The position numbers were made by a program, and so were the translations under genes. Of a stretch of 64,000 bases of DNA, positions 33,463-42,560 are shown one piece after another. The stretch's first letter is position 1, and each line of letters opens with the position of its first letter. The stretch lies in the NCBI GenBank assembly GCA_937896235.1, contig CALBMX010000109.1, forward strand, positions 1 to 64,000, written 5' to 3'. The DNA is from an uncultured bacterium. GTDB taxonomy: Bacteria; Planctomycetota; UBA1135; GCA-002686595. The notes below the pieces were generated by a model. The model had not been told where the DNA came from, searched no databases, and saw only the letters and a list, made by a program, of their open reading frames with translations.

Positions 33463-34232
33463 AAATAGCCTAGATACCCGAGGGACTCTAGCGAGTCCAA
33501 ATACGAAGGGGCCTTCCGCTGCTCCACGGCTTCCGCAGCCTCGGGGTGCTCCGCCAACCCCTCTTGGTAGGTCTCTTGCGCGAGTTGAAAATCGCCCAGC
33601 TCACGGTAAATATCACCGCGCAACAAGAACACCTCAGCCCTATCCGACTGGACCGGGAAGGAGGCCTGCAATGAGTCCAAGACCTCAAGGGCTCCGCCCG
33701 AGTCCTTGGCCTGAAGGTGCAGTCGGGCAAGCGCAAGCATCACGTCAGGTGCACGCTCATTTGTTGCGTCGAGTTCAAGCGCTTTCGACAGGCCTTCGAT
33801 CGCCGGGCCCCACTCCTGTAGGTTGCCGTGGGCAAGGCCCCCTTGAACAAGTGAGTCAAAATCGAATCCGCTGCGCTTTCCATTCCACGCCAAGATGGCG
33901 ACAGCGAGCATGCTAGCTGCCGCTGCTAGGACCATGTTGAGCTTTCGCGAGCCGGGACCCGTGGCTGGCCTCTTTGTCGAGGGCGCCTGCCGAGTCTTAG
34001 CGTCGACCTTGTGTTTCTTGGATTCATCCAAAATGGATGTAGCGACGCCTTCGCTGATCTCGAGCTCCGGCATGCCTCGGTAGACCGATTGGATCTCCCT
34101 GTAGCTTGCGATTTCTGCCGCACAAGTCGCACAGCCCGCTAGGTGCATCTCAATGCCTATCCGAACGTTCTCTGTGAGGATTCCGTCCAAGTAGTCAACT
34201 AGGAAAGTCTCAAGTTCCTTGCAATTATTCAT
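33459..34232 (-). CDS. Zinc-finger anti-sigma factor with TPR-like periplasmic part
   Basis: 257 residues from the ATG at 34232. The N-terminal zinc-binding anti-sigma domain is clear (an early CKELE helix and HLAGCATCAAEI, the HxxxCxxC site). One membrane helix follows at about 95-115 (MVLAAAASMLAVAILAW), then TPR-like helix pairs (GLSKALELDATNERAPDVMLALARL and LRGDIYRELGDFQLAQETYQEGLAEH). It should hold the sigma factor encoded just upstream, which its gene overlaps by eight bases. The TPR part may sense a periplasmic partner. Confidence 0.82.
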   Translation of the reverse strand: MNNCKELETFLVDYLDGILTENVRIGIEMHLAGCATCAAEIASYREIQSVYRGMPELEISEGVATSILDESKKHKVDAKTRQAPSTKRPATGPGSRKLNMVLAAAASMLAVAILAWNGKRSGFDFDSLVQGGLAHGNLQEWGPAIEGLSKALELDATNERAPDVMLALARLHLQAKDSGGALEVLDSLQASFPVQSDRAEVFLLRGDIYRELGDFQLAQETYQEGLAEHPEAAEAVEQRKAPSYLDSLESLGYLGYF

Positions 34233-35076
34233 GAGGTCCTCCGGCTGCGGCGAGTGGATCAAAACCACTCTCTAAAAGGTGACGTCGCAGCGCTACCAAC
34301 GCGTAGCGCATTCGACTTTTGGCAGTTGCAACCCCGCATCCCGTCAACTCGGCGATGCGCTCGTAGTCCAGCTCTGCGCGCTCTCGAAGTAGGAACACCT
34401 CGCGCTGGCTGTCAGGTAACTTGAGTAGCGCCCCCTGAATGCGCTCGAAAAACTCGCTCCCTTCCGCTTCTCGTGCGGGGTCCACGCTGCTCACGCCGCT
34501 CTCGACAACCCCGTCTAGCCCACTCTCGTTGGAATCACTCCCCATCGCGCTCTCCAGGATCTCTGCACCTCGCACACCGAGCCTGCGCTGACGATCCGTT
34601 GTAGTGTTGCGGGCAATCGCGTAGAGCCAGCCTCGAAAAGACCGCTTGCCATCAAACTGAGAGGCACTGCGCACAAGCTTGAGGAAGACATCTTGGAACA
34701 CATCCTCGGCCGCGGGGAGGTCACCGACATGGTGCAGGAGAAAGGTGAACAACTGCCTTCGGTAGCGGGTGAAGAGCACCTCAAACGCACCGCTATCGCC
34801 GCCTTGATACAACGCCATAAGCGCCTCGTCCGATTGCTCGAGCGAGGTCCCCAGAGCGCGGCGCGGGGTCTTCTCCTTCAGGGCTTGTAAGCCCCCAACG
34901 TTTCTAGAGACCTTTGCGGGTGAGGGCTGCGCCGATCGTTTGGTTGGAACATCGCCGGGTGAAGATCGGCTGACCACTTTTGCACCCAATCCAAGGTGCG
35001 CGACGCCCTGAGATTTGGCATGAACCCCCGACCGAGTACCCCGCACGGTTTGTGCGGATCGCCGAGTCGACCCCAT
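34225..35076 (-). CDS. ECF-type RNA polymerase sigma factor
   Basis: Region 2 (DEALMALYQGGDSGAFEVLFTRYRRQLF, DVFQDVFLKLVRSASQF, FRGWLYAIARNTTTDRQRR) and region 4 (LPDSQREVFLLRERAELDYERIAELTG, then VATAKSRMRYALVALRRHL) are typical. A Ser/Asp/Glu-rich linker lies between. The frame has 283 residues, but the first 75 or so are basic, low in structure and unlike ECF factors, so the real start is probably nearer residue 75-85; no ATG with a good ribosome site decides it. The overlapping anti-sigma gene makes a standard pair. Confidence 0.88.
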   Translation of the reverse strand: MGSTRRSAQTVRGTRSGVHAKSQGVAHLGLGAKVVSRSSPGDVPTKRSAQPSPAKVSRNVGGLQALKEKTPRRALGTSLEQSDEALMALYQGGDSGAFEVLFTRYRRQLFTFLLHHVGDLPAAEDVFQDVFLKLVRSASQFDGKRSFRGWLYAIARNTTTDRQRRLGVRGAEILESAMGSDSNESGLDGVVESGVSSVDPAREAEGSEFFERIQGALLKLPDSQREVFLLRERAELDYERIAELTGCGVATAKSRMRYALVALRRHLLESGFDPLAAAGGPHE

Positions 35077-35301
35077 GCCTCCTCATACCTACCCAACTGT
35101 TGCAATTCCATCGTGTCGATCATAACTTTCCCGTCCGTAGAGACCGACGCTTGAACGGACCCGAGGATCTAATCGATTCGAAATTCTTCCCCCCCCCGGC
35201 CTGCCGGAGTGTCACAGACCGCCCTATGGTTCCCACTTCAGTTGTAACCGTCGCCTGACGCCCACCTTTACGGCCCCGCTATGCTCGTCAGAATACGGGG
35301 C

Positions 35302-35628
35302 ATGCAAAAATCCCATTACGGCCCCGCCGAAGTTCGGCGCTTCCTTGATCAGCGGCGCAGTGACCACCTGACACTCGAACAACTTTCGGCCCTCTCCGGC
35401 ATCCCGATTCACGTCTTCACCTACCGGATCAGTCAGGAGAAGAAGGCTGCTCTCACTGCCGCCGAAGTCGCCCCCACCTTCCTAGAACTCGTGCCTTCTA
35501 CGCAGCCCGAGACGCCTTCAGGCTCCAGTGGCACCGAGCTCTTGCTCCCCTGTGGAACTCGCGCACTCCTTGCGCCCGACTTTGACGAGGCGAGCCTCGC
35601 TCGCCTGCTCTCAGCAGCGCGTTGCTAA
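35302..35628 (+). CDS. IS66 TnpA-like orphan protein
   Basis: 108 residues from the ATG at 35302 (ATG at 35281 also possible). The N-terminal half is helix-turn-helix-like (YGPAEVRRFLDQRR...LTLEQLSALSGIPIHVFTYRI). The end ELLLPCGTRALLAPDFDEASLARLLSA fits the C-terminal strand-helix of IS66 OrfA/TnpA (LPnG...pgfD...L..LL). No tnpB, tnpC or terminal repeats follow, so it is not an intact element. It is either a relic or a host-adopted DNA-binding protein. It is divergent from the sigma gene. Confidence 0.55.
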   Translation: MQKSHYGPAEVRRFLDQRRSDHLTLEQLSALSGIPIHVFTYRISQEKKAALTAAEVAPTFLELVPSTQPETPSGSSGTELLLPCGTRALLAPDFDEASLARLLSAARC

Positions 35629-35720
35629 GCCTCGATTCGCAGTCGGCGATTTACCCCCGTGAACGCTTACGTATGAATAGGCAAAGCCCACCGCTTGGGG
35701 TCCGCAAGAAAGGAAAGGCC

Positions 35721-35823
35721 CCATATGGACTCTTCGGTCCATATGGCCGCCACCAATCGATGCTCGTTCGAAGGGAGCCTCCGCTCTGGTTCGAAAGAGG
35801 TTGGCTCCCAGACACCGCAGTGT
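35721..35823 (+). ncRNA. Structured leader in front of the secreted hydrolase gene
   Basis: Three hairpins in a row: CCATATGGAC/GTCCATATGG, 10 perfect pairs with loop TCTTCG (35721-35746); GGGAGCC/GGCTCCC (35773-35779 with 35803-35809) with a nested CTCT/AGAG; and ACAC/GTGT (35812-35823). TTCGAA or TTTCGAA occurs three times nearby. The stretch lies in the 262-base gap before the hydrolase gene and is non-coding on both strands as far as I can tell. It could be a cis-regulatory RNA; no known riboswitch class fits well. Confidence 0.4.
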
Positions 35824-35890
35824 TTCGAATCCGTTTTCTCCGGAAATACCTCACAATCCATAGGCCCCAAAATGGACCTCTTATGTCTAA

Positions 35891-38281
35891 ATGATGAGAT
35901 ACAGTTCCCTGTTCGGTTTACTACCTCCCCGAAGAACTATGCGATTTACTCCCCTTGCTGCGGCTGCCGCGGTACTTGTCTTTTCCGCCTCGACGCAAGC
36001 CTCCGATTTGAAGCTTGACGGCCAGGTCTCCCTCTCCAAGGCTCTTGGAACTCCGTTGCAGATCACTTTGACCGGCAACCCTGCGCTCCCCTGCCTTCTC
36101 GCTGTGGACGTAAGTCCCGGCCCCGTCAGCGTTCTCGGAGAGAGTGTCGCGATCGGCATGACTCCTGCGATGTTCTTCCAAGCGATCGCTAGCACGAACC
36201 TGTCAGGTCTCTCCTCCACAACCCTACCGATGCCCTCAAGCCCCAGCTTGATCGGCTCGACGTTCTATCTACTCGGTGCGGTCCTCGACCCCACCGACCC
36301 GAACGGATTTGACTTCTCGGCTAGCGCCAAAATGACGTTTGTCCTCGGGGGCCCCGAAACTGCTGAGCTGGCAGGAAACAGCCTTCCGATACGCCCTTTC
36401 TTCGAGAAGGTTCGCGCAGTCAACGCCGGTTCCTCCCTTGAGCTCTCTGTCGACCCACTGGCGCTACCCTCGCTAGCAGGGCAGACCGCCGACCTGTATG
36501 TTGTCGCCTCCAAGAACGTCGCCGGTTGGACCGCCTCACCCGCGCTTGTAGACGTCAGCTCTGGAGGCGCGGAGACCGTGATCTTCACCATGGGTGGAAT
36601 CGCCGCAAATACATTCACTGTCGATAACGGCACACTGGCCGGTCCGCTGGGAACGGATCTTGGTGCTGGCTATGACTTGATCATCGACCTCGACCAAAAC
36701 GGCGTTCTCTCCTCCGGCGACATCATCGACGGCTATGGAGACAACCCCGGTGTTTCGGTTGTCCGCGACACCACTGTCGCCGGCCCGTACGCCGTGGTCG
36801 AAAAAATCTACTCGGGCGGCTCTTGGCTCGACCAGGACCTCTACTACCCATCCAACGTCGCGAGCTTGGGCAAGCTTCCGCTTGTCATGATTAGCCACGG
36901 CAATGGCCACAACTACCAGTGGTACGACCACATCGGAATGCACCTTGCGAGCTATGGCTATATCGTTGTGAGCCACTCCAACAACACGGGACCCGGTATA
37001 GAAACGGCTTCGACAACGACGTTGACGAACACCGACTACTTCCTTAGCAACCTTGGCGCTCTTCCCGGTGTCGGCAGCATCCTCCAAGGTCACGTCGACA
37101 CGAACTCCATCACTTGGCTTGGTCACAGCCGAGGTGGCGAAGGCGTCGCCCGCGCCTATGACCGCATCTTCGACGGCACCTACACTCCGACGACCTATGT
37201 CCGCAGCGACATCCGCCTCATCTCGAGTATCGCTCCGACGGACTTCCTCGGAACCAACTCCGCTAACCCGCATGATGCCAACTATCACTTGTGGGTTGGC
37301 CAAGCTGACTCCGATGTGAACGGTTGCCCGTCGAGCGACATCACCCAGTGCTTCCACCTGCACGATCGCGCCGAGAACCAGCGCCAGTCGATCTCCCTCA
37401 TGGGTGTCGGCCACGGTTGGTTCCACGACGCGGGCGGCACCCCGTGGGCCAGTGGTCCTTGCCTTTTGAACGAGGCTAAGACGCACCTGATCATGACGGG
37501 CTACATCCTGCCCTTGGTCAAGTACCACATCGAAGGCGATTGGGCTGCTCGCGACTTCCTGTCGCGCCAGTATGAGTCCTTCCACCCGCCGAGCGCTCCC
37601 ACCAGTGATCCGTGCGTAGAGGTGGACCTCCAGTTCCGCGACAGCGTTGCTTCGGGCAAGTTTGTCATCGATGACTTCCAGACTAGCCCCAGCACAGCTG
37701 TCGCCAGCTCCGGTGCCGCCGTTAGCTTCACCGTGAAGGACTTCAACGAAGGCCGCATGGACGACGCGAACTCCAACTTCACCCACAACCTCAGCGACAT
37801 CTTTAACGGGTTCACCGAGGCCAGCTCCTCGGACACCACAAAAGGTGCTGTCTTCAACGTTGACAGTGCAGGCAACTACAACCTGACTTATGACCTGCTT
37901 TTCGGCGATGCAGACTGGACCTCCTTCGAGACGCTCTCGTTCCGCGCCTGCCAGGCCACACGTCACCCCCTGACCACCGGAATCCTAGGGGACGGCAGGT
38001 TTGAGATTGAGCTTGTTGACAACTCTGGCAACGCCAGCGTTCTCTCGATTCTCGTCACGGGCGCCGGAGTCGTCGAGCCTTACCAACGCACCGGATGTGG
38101 CACAGGCCTACCTGGTTGGGGAAACGAGTTTGAGACCTTCCGTATTCCCCTTGAGGGCTTCACCGCGGAAGATGCAAACTTCGACCTCTCCAACATCGAT
38201 AAGTTGATCTTCCGTTTCGGCGCGGCCCACGGCTCGGCAATGGGCCGCTACGGTCTAGACGACATCGAACTTACCAAGTAA
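35891..38281 (+). CDS. Large secreted alpha/beta hydrolase
   Basis: 796 residues from the first ATG, or 780 from the ATG at 35939, which leaves a more normal signal peptide (FTPLAAAAAVLVFSAS); the longer form carries an RR pair ahead of it. About 250 residues of beta-rich sequence precede a lipase/PET-hydrolase-like domain: VMISHGNGHNYQWYDHIG (oxyanion region) and the nucleophile elbow GHSRGG, with a late GHGWFHD as likely catalytic His. The last 180 residues (VIDDFQTSPS... LSNIDKLIFRF, GRYGLDDIEL) look like a jelly-roll binding module. Probably an extracellular esterase or lipase; the substrate is unknown. Confidence 0.78.
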   Translation: MMRYSSLFGLLPPRRTMRFTPLAAAAAVLVFSASTQASDLKLDGQVSLSKALGTPLQITLTGNPALPCLLAVDVSPGPVSVLGESVAIGMTPAMFFQAIASTNLSGLSSTTLPMPSSPSLIGSTFYLLGAVLDPTDPNGFDFSASAKMTFVLGGPETAELAGNSLPIRPFFEKVRAVNAGSSLELSVDPLALPSLAGQTADLYVVASKNVAGWTASPALVDVSSGGAETVIFTMGGIAANTFTVDNGTLAGPLGTDLGAGYDLIIDLDQNGVLSSGDIIDGYGDNPGVSVVRDTTVAGPYAVVEKIYSGGSWLDQDLYYPSNVASLGKLPLVMISHGNGHNYQWYDHIGMHLASYGYIVVSHSNNTGPGIETASTTTLTNTDYFLSNLGALPGVGSILQGHVDTNSITWLGHSRGGEGVARAYDRIFDGTYTPTTYVRSDIRLISSIAPTDFLGTNSANPHDANYHLWVGQADSDVNGCPSSDITQCFHLHDRAENQRQSISLMGVGHGWFHDAGGTPWASGPCLLNEAKTHLIMTGYILPLVKYHIEGDWAARDFLSRQYESFHPPSAPTSDPCVEVDLQFRDSVASGKFVIDDFQTSPSTAVASSGAAVSFTVKDFNEGRMDDANSNFTHNLSDIFNGFTEASSSDTTKGAVFNVDSAGNYNLTYDLLFGDADWTSFETLSFRACQATRHPLTTGILGDGRFEIELVDNSGNASVLSILVTGAGVVEPYQRTGCGTGLPGWGNEFETFRIPLEGFTAEDANFDLSNIDKLIFRFGAAHGSAMGRYGLDDIELTK

Positions 38282-38303
38282 TCCCCGGCACCAACTTAAT
38301 ACC

Positions 38304-38948
38304 ATGACTATCAAACTCATTCTTGGCGCCGCATTCATTGCTACGGTTGCAACCACAACCGGCGTCCTCGCCACCCACAAAAGTGGCCTGGAAGCGCCCC
38401 TTCCGATCCCCGCTGAACCCGCTGTTGAGCTGCCCGTAAACCTGGTTTACGCCCGTGCCTTTGAGCTGGCAACGCCGGCTACGCACTGGTGGAGTGCCGA
38501 GCAGCCGTCCTATACCCAAGGGCTGCTTGTTGTTCTCGAGGCCAACGAAAACTGGCTTGCGCCACGACAAACGGCCGAGCCGATTCTCTATGTCGGCAAC
38601 CAAACTCTCGAGCGCATCAACACCGGGTATCCCTCGGGCCAGCTGGTCGGCATCGTTCCGAATATGACTCTTGCCGAGCTAGCGGACGCGCCGATTTTCT
38701 TTGGCCAGCCCGGCTTGCCTGAAGATGTGGACGCCGCGCACATTGCCATCGAGCTCAATGCTGCGACTGCATCGGGCCTTCAAGGTCCGGGACAAGCGCG
38801 CGTCGCTACCGCCTCGGCGAAGGATGCCTCACTTCTCAGCGTTACGGATCAGCGTGATCTCTACACGTCCTCCGCCGACCTAATCGAGAAGTACTCTCCT
38901 GAGGAGGTCTCCGTCGTCGAGGGGCTCCGCGTTATTCGCGGAAACTAA
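38304..38948 (+). CDS. Exported protein of unknown function
   Basis: 214 residues with an N-terminal hydrophobic signal (LILGAAFIATVATTTGVLA). The mature part is mixed alpha/beta with phrases such as ARAFELATPATHWWSAEQPSYTQGLLVVLEAN, LYVGNQTLERI and IAIELNAA; I recognise no family. It starts 22 bases after the hydrolase stop and ends before a strong terminator, so both probably form one transcript; it may bind to or modulate the hydrolase. Confidence 0.65.
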   Translation: MTIKLILGAAFIATVATTTGVLATHKSGLEAPLPIPAEPAVELPVNLVYARAFELATPATHWWSAEQPSYTQGLLVVLEANENWLAPRQTAEPILYVGNQTLERINTGYPSGQLVGIVPNMTLAELADAPIFFGQPGLPEDVDAAHIAIELNAATASGLQGPGQARVATASAKDASLLSVTDQRDLYTSSADLIEKYSPEEVSVVEGLRVIRGN

Positions 38949-38967
38949 ACTTCGACAGTTTTCTTGA

Positions 38968-39005
38968 GGCCGCGCGGCTCCGATATGGAGTCGCGCGGCC
39001 TTTTT
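38968..39005 (+). terminator. Rho-independent terminator
   Basis: A 14-bp GC-rich stem (38968-38981 with 38987-39000, one G-T pair), loop GATAT, then TTTTT at 39001-39005. It ends the hydrolase/exported-protein transcript. Confidence 0.9.
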
Positions 39006-39065
39006 CGTCTGCTTCGATTGGAGTAGGATCGCAGGTACGCAAAATCGCCGCAACCCGACATTGCC

Positions 39066-40049
39066 ATGCTAAAACCAATCCTGCTGTGCCTACTCGCTCT
39101 CCTCGCAACTCAAGATCCACGCGATGCACCCGATCCCGTAGACCTCAAGGCAGAGACGATTGCTCTCCATCCCGAGGTGATGACCTGCTTCGCGGTCGAC
39201 GCGAAGGGCGAGGTGCTGTACTCCGCCGACGCGAAGAACTCACTTCGCGCGTGGGATATCAAGAAGGGCGAGTTTTTGTGGGAGACCGACGCTATGGCAG
39301 GCCTAGCACCCATCCGCGAGCTCTCCGTTGCAGGGAAGTTGTTGATCACTTTCCTCGGCGAATGGACTTACCAACTCTGGAGCCTAAAAGATGGTTCCGC
39401 ATCGGAGGGAGCGACGGACGCTCCCATGGAGGGCGCCGCGTCGTGCATGGTGGCGGACCCGAGGGGGAAGTGGCTCTGGCTTGGCAACAGCGCTGGAGGT
39501 GCCCTTCGGCTGCAACCTGGAGACCAAGAAGGCTACAGCCATTACCCCGACACAAACCTCGGCACATTCGCTTTGGCCCTAGATTCCAAGGCCAAGCAAC
39601 TAGCTATGGGTGGCGGTGATGGGACCGTGCGTTTTCGCAATCCGAGCAGCACAAAAGCGGACGAAGAAAACGTCATCAAAGTCCACACGAGCAGAGTGAC
39701 AGCCCTCACTTTTGGCGGCAAGGGAAAGGTACTGGCGGTTGGGGCTGAAGATGGAACTTTGAGGTTGATTGAACTCAAGAAAGGAGCCGAGCTCATCGAG
39801 TTCGAGGGCCACAAGGTGCAGGTCTCCAAGCTCGCCATCGACCCCAAGGGCCGCTGGTTGGTCTCCGGTGATATCGAGGGCAACCTCTTCATGTGGAACC
39901 TTGAGGATGGAAGGCAACCTGCAACATTAGGCGTGCGCGCACGGGGCCCTGTTGCTGGGATTCACTTTATCGGCAAGGGCGACACCTTATTGACGACCTC
40001 GGGAAACCAAAGTGTTCAGGTATGGGACCTGAGCAAGTTGGAGGAATAG
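39066..40049 (+). CDS. Exported WD40-like beta-propeller protein
   Basis: 327 residues with a short hydrophobic start (ILLCLLALLATQ). At least six blade-like repeats follow with the usual endings, for example LRAWDI, YQLWSL, VRFRNP, LRLIEL, LFMWNL and VQVWDL, preceded by GxxD/G turns. Such propellers bind proteins; no enzyme residues are visible. The GC-rich intergenic stretch that follows carries no gene. Confidence 0.8.
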   Translation: MLKPILLCLLALLATQDPRDAPDPVDLKAETIALHPEVMTCFAVDAKGEVLYSADAKNSLRAWDIKKGEFLWETDAMAGLAPIRELSVAGKLLITFLGEWTYQLWSLKDGSASEGATDAPMEGAASCMVADPRGKWLWLGNSAGGALRLQPGDQEGYSHYPDTNLGTFALALDSKAKQLAMGGGDGTVRFRNPSSTKADEENVIKVHTSRVTALTFGGKGKVLAVGAEDGTLRLIELKKGAELIEFEGHKVQVSKLAIDPKGRWLVSGDIEGNLFMWNLEDGRQPATLGVRARGPVAGIHFIGKGDTLLTTSGNQSVQVWDLSKLEE

Positions 40050-40378
40050 AGGTTGGGAAGGCTTGCCTGAGACAATCAATCCTCGCTCCTCCCCTCCACT
40101 TCGCGCCCCCTGCTGATGCTGGTCGAACACCAGCGAAGTAAGCTCACGCTCAGGTCTACGGAAGCCGGAAAAGGTTTGAACGGGCACTGGAAAGGGAGCT
40201 CCATCCAGGAGGCCCAACCGGACCATCGTTGCCTTCGTCGGTCTGTTCCCATCCGTGCTCCTAGCAGTCGAGACGGACCGAACCCTCCAGCGTAGACTTC
40301 CCAACCCGGCGAGACAGAGGGAGGGGCTTCGCCCATCACGGATCGCCCCAAGCGTTGGGCTAGAACCGTCCCCCCGTT
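40050..40378. other. Intergenic region with no recognised gene
   Basis: About 330 bases between the WD40 gene and the convergent hemolysin III-type gene. Frames on both strands are short, motif-free and partly read over the neighbouring gene. I see no strong hairpin with a T tract, so the transcripts may end by other means. Confidence 0.5.
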
Positions 40379-41032
40379 CTAGCCTGGAGCCAAGTACCCG
40401 TAGACCGCCTGAAAGTGGCAGGCCGTTCCCGCCATGACGAAGACATGCCAAACAGCATGGTGGTACGCCATTCGCTTGCGCATGTAAAAGATCGTGCCGA
40501 GGGAATAGGCGAACCCACCCGCAAGCAGCCACCACAAGGCCCCCGTGGGAACGTTTTCGAGCATCGGCTTTGCGGCGATGACACACAGCCAACCGAGCCC
40601 AAGATAGAGCAGGGTAGAGACTAATTTGAAGCGGCCGGCGTAGAAGACCTTGAAGACGATTCCAACGATGGTCAGCCCCCAAACCACACCAAAAAGAGAC
40701 CAGCCCCAAGCGCCTCGCAGGCCAACCAAGAGGAACGGAGTGTAGGTACCGGCGATCAACACATAGATCAAGGAGTGGTCCATGACCTTTAGGAGGCGGC
40801 GATGCTTCGAGCCCGCGAATGCGTGATAGACCGCAGAAGCCGTGTAGAGAAGGATCGCGGAAGTGCCAAAGATGGAGAAGCTAACCACGTGGATCGCGCC
40901 TCCGTTTTGGACGGCACGAAGTACGAGGAGTACCAGACCGGCGATGCTGAGCAGTGCACCAACGCCATGCGTAATGACGTGGGCTACCTCTTCGCGAGAA
41001 GAGTAGTCAACAGTGCTTTTGTGCGCTTCCAT
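40379..41032 (-). CDS. Hemolysin III family membrane protein
   Basis: 217 residues with seven predicted membrane helices of the PAQR/HlyIII fold. Diagnostic pieces are the opening EEVAHVITHGVGALLSIAG, YTASAVYHAF, LKVMDHSLIYVLIAGTYTPF and the C-terminal HHAVWHVFVMAGTACHFQAV; the three His and the Asp that form the zinc site are present. The name comes from a Bacillus hemolysin, but most members are zinc-dependent membrane proteins of unknown role. It stands alone; the 289 bases upstream contain nothing I recognise. Confidence 0.92.
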   Translation of the reverse strand: MEAHKSTVDYSSREEVAHVITHGVGALLSIAGLVLLVLRAVQNGGAIHVVSFSIFGTSAILLYTASAVYHAFAGSKHRRLLKVMDHSLIYVLIAGTYTPFLLVGLRGAWGWSLFGVVWGLTIVGIVFKVFYAGRFKLVSTLLYLGLGWLCVIAAKPMLENVPTGALWWLLAGGFAYSLGTIFYMRKRMAYHHAVWHVFVMAGTACHFQAVYGYLAPG

Positions 41033-41321
41033 TGCGACCGAATATAGTACATGCCGAGGAAAAGTGTCTCCCTAGAGATGCAAGAGTTCGGCTCCGAACC
41101 TACAGCCTCGACACGTTTCGTTACCCCGCAAGTGCATGGCACGCTGGGCCGCCAGCATTGGGTCCGCTTCTCCCCTTGGCGCTATGGGAGAGGACCGTGG
41201 TTGCCCCGTAGAGACGACCTTGAAGAAGGAACTCTACAAGCGCGCTCTCCGGCATGAAGAGGTCTCACACAGGCAGAGCGACCCCACCGGGGAGCCGAGT
41301 AGATGAAGAGCTGCGCCCCCC

Positions 41322-42560
41322 CTACTTCGGCTTCCAGACCCCGCGCGCGACCTCTGGTCGGAAGGAGATCAGATCATCGTCGCTAGGGTCTACGGACCGC
41401 TCGAGCTCGGCGGACCGGTACGCGGCCATCAGAATACGCACGACGTCGATACCGTCAGCGAAGGTCAAGTCCGGTGTCGTACCGTCTAGGAAGCAGCGCA
41501 CCATGTGGCGGTTCTCGGCAGCATACCCATAAGCGGAGGCTTCGTCGGGGACAATTGGCATCACGCCTTGCTCTGCGTTTTGCTTTTCAAGCAGATCCTC
41601 ACCCGTGTTGCCCGCGACCCTACGTGAGAAAAAGACCTCTAGGCCGGTCTCGAGAGAGCTCGAGCGCATCGAATACTCGGGTCCGAGGAGCTCCACGCTC
41701 AAGCGCAAGCCCGCGCCAACGTAAGACCACGACGTGGTCGCCTCGGCGATCAAAGTGTGGCCCTCTTGGTCCTTGTACGTGACCGTGCATCGAGCGAAGT
41801 CTTCTGAGGGTTTCTTCGCATAGTCAACTTCGGGGCCGTGGGTGTCCTTGAGCTCTTGGATGTACTCGGGACGCGTCCATTTGAGAGAGGCGATTTGCGC
41901 GTTCACCGAGATGGGAGTTAGCACGGTTCGGTCGGCGCCGGGAGGTGTCAAGAGGAAGCGAGCGGTCTCGATGCTGTGACACATCATGTCATTCATCACG
42001 CCGCCACCCTGGGCCTCACCTTGCCAGAACCACGGGCTGTGCGGACCGCAGTGCTCTTCGGCAGCCCTGGCCAAATAGGGGCGTCCAGTCGCGGGGACTG
42101 CTCGGCGCCAGATCACCTCTTTGCCGCGAACGACGGAAGGCGTGAAGACCTGGTTCTCGAGGTAGCCCGTTGGCAATCCAGCCTCTTCCATGATGTCAAT
42201 GACACGCTGAGCTTCAACTAGATTGCGCGCAAGAGGTTTCTCACAAGCGACACCTTTCAAAGGGACTTCACGACGCGCATTCCCTCTTGCAATCGCCTCC
42301 ATTACTGAGATTCGAGTGTCATTCGGGCTATTCACCCAAATCGCTTGAATGGATGGATCGGCAGCCATCTCCTCTACCGTGTCGAAGCCTCGGGCGTCAC
42401 CAAGGCCAAGCGAACGCGCGAGTTCGGCCGACTTATCCGCGGATGCACGTGTTCGACTAGCGACTCCTCCTACGGTGCAGTCGCGCACCTCGACGAGAGA
42501 CTGAATGTGGAAGTTGGTATTGAAGCCAGCGCCTACGAAACCGATCGAGAGGGAGGTCAT
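41322..42560 (-). CDS. Gfo/Idh/MocA family oxidoreductase
   Basis: 412 residues. The N-terminal Rossmann part begins IGFVGAGFNTNFHIQSL, and the catalytic helix contains CEKPLARN (the EKP motif). The alpha/beta C-terminal part has GGGVMNDMMCHSIE with the usual Asp and His. The family oxidises or reduces a sugar hydroxyl with bound NAD(P), often at C3. The gene overlaps the transporter upstream by four bases (ATGA) and ends the four-gene operon, which suggests a sugar substrate linked to the DUF1080 protein. Confidence 0.88.
   Translation of the reverse strand: MTSLSIGFVGAGFNTNFHIQSLVEVRDCTVGGVASRTRASADKSAELARSLGLGDARGFDTVEEMAADPSIQAIWVNSPNDTRISVMEAIARGNARREVPLKGVACEKPLARNLVEAQRVIDIMEEAGLPTGYLENQVFTPSVVRGKEVIWRRAVPATGRPYLARAAEEHCGPHSPWFWQGEAQGGGVMNDMMCHSIETARFLLTPPGADRTVLTPISVNAQIASLKWTRPEYIQELKDTHGPEVDYAKKPSEDFARCTVTYKDQEGHTLIAEATTSWSYVGAGLRLSVELLGPEYSMRSSSLETGLEVFFSRRVAGNTGEDLLEKQNAEQGVMPIVPDEASAYGYAAENRHMVRCFLDGTTPDLTFADGIDVVRILMAAYRSAELERSVDPSDDDLISFRPEVARGVWKPK

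Noticed and set aside
35660-35720. GEMM-like (cyclic-dinucleotide) riboswitch
   Set aside because: GGCAAAG and TCCGCAAG recall conserved GEMM pieces, but the second block and the closing GCC pairing do not match, so I keep only the hairpin description.
36536-37966. A 476-codon open frame on the minus strand
   Set aside because: It lies wholly inside the secreted hydrolase gene on the other strand, has no domain motif, and its Val/Ala/Arg/Asp bias is that of antisense translation of a GC-rich gene.
39987-40709. A 240-codon minus-strand frame
   Set aside because: It overlaps the hemolysin III gene out of frame and has the composition of a shadow frame.
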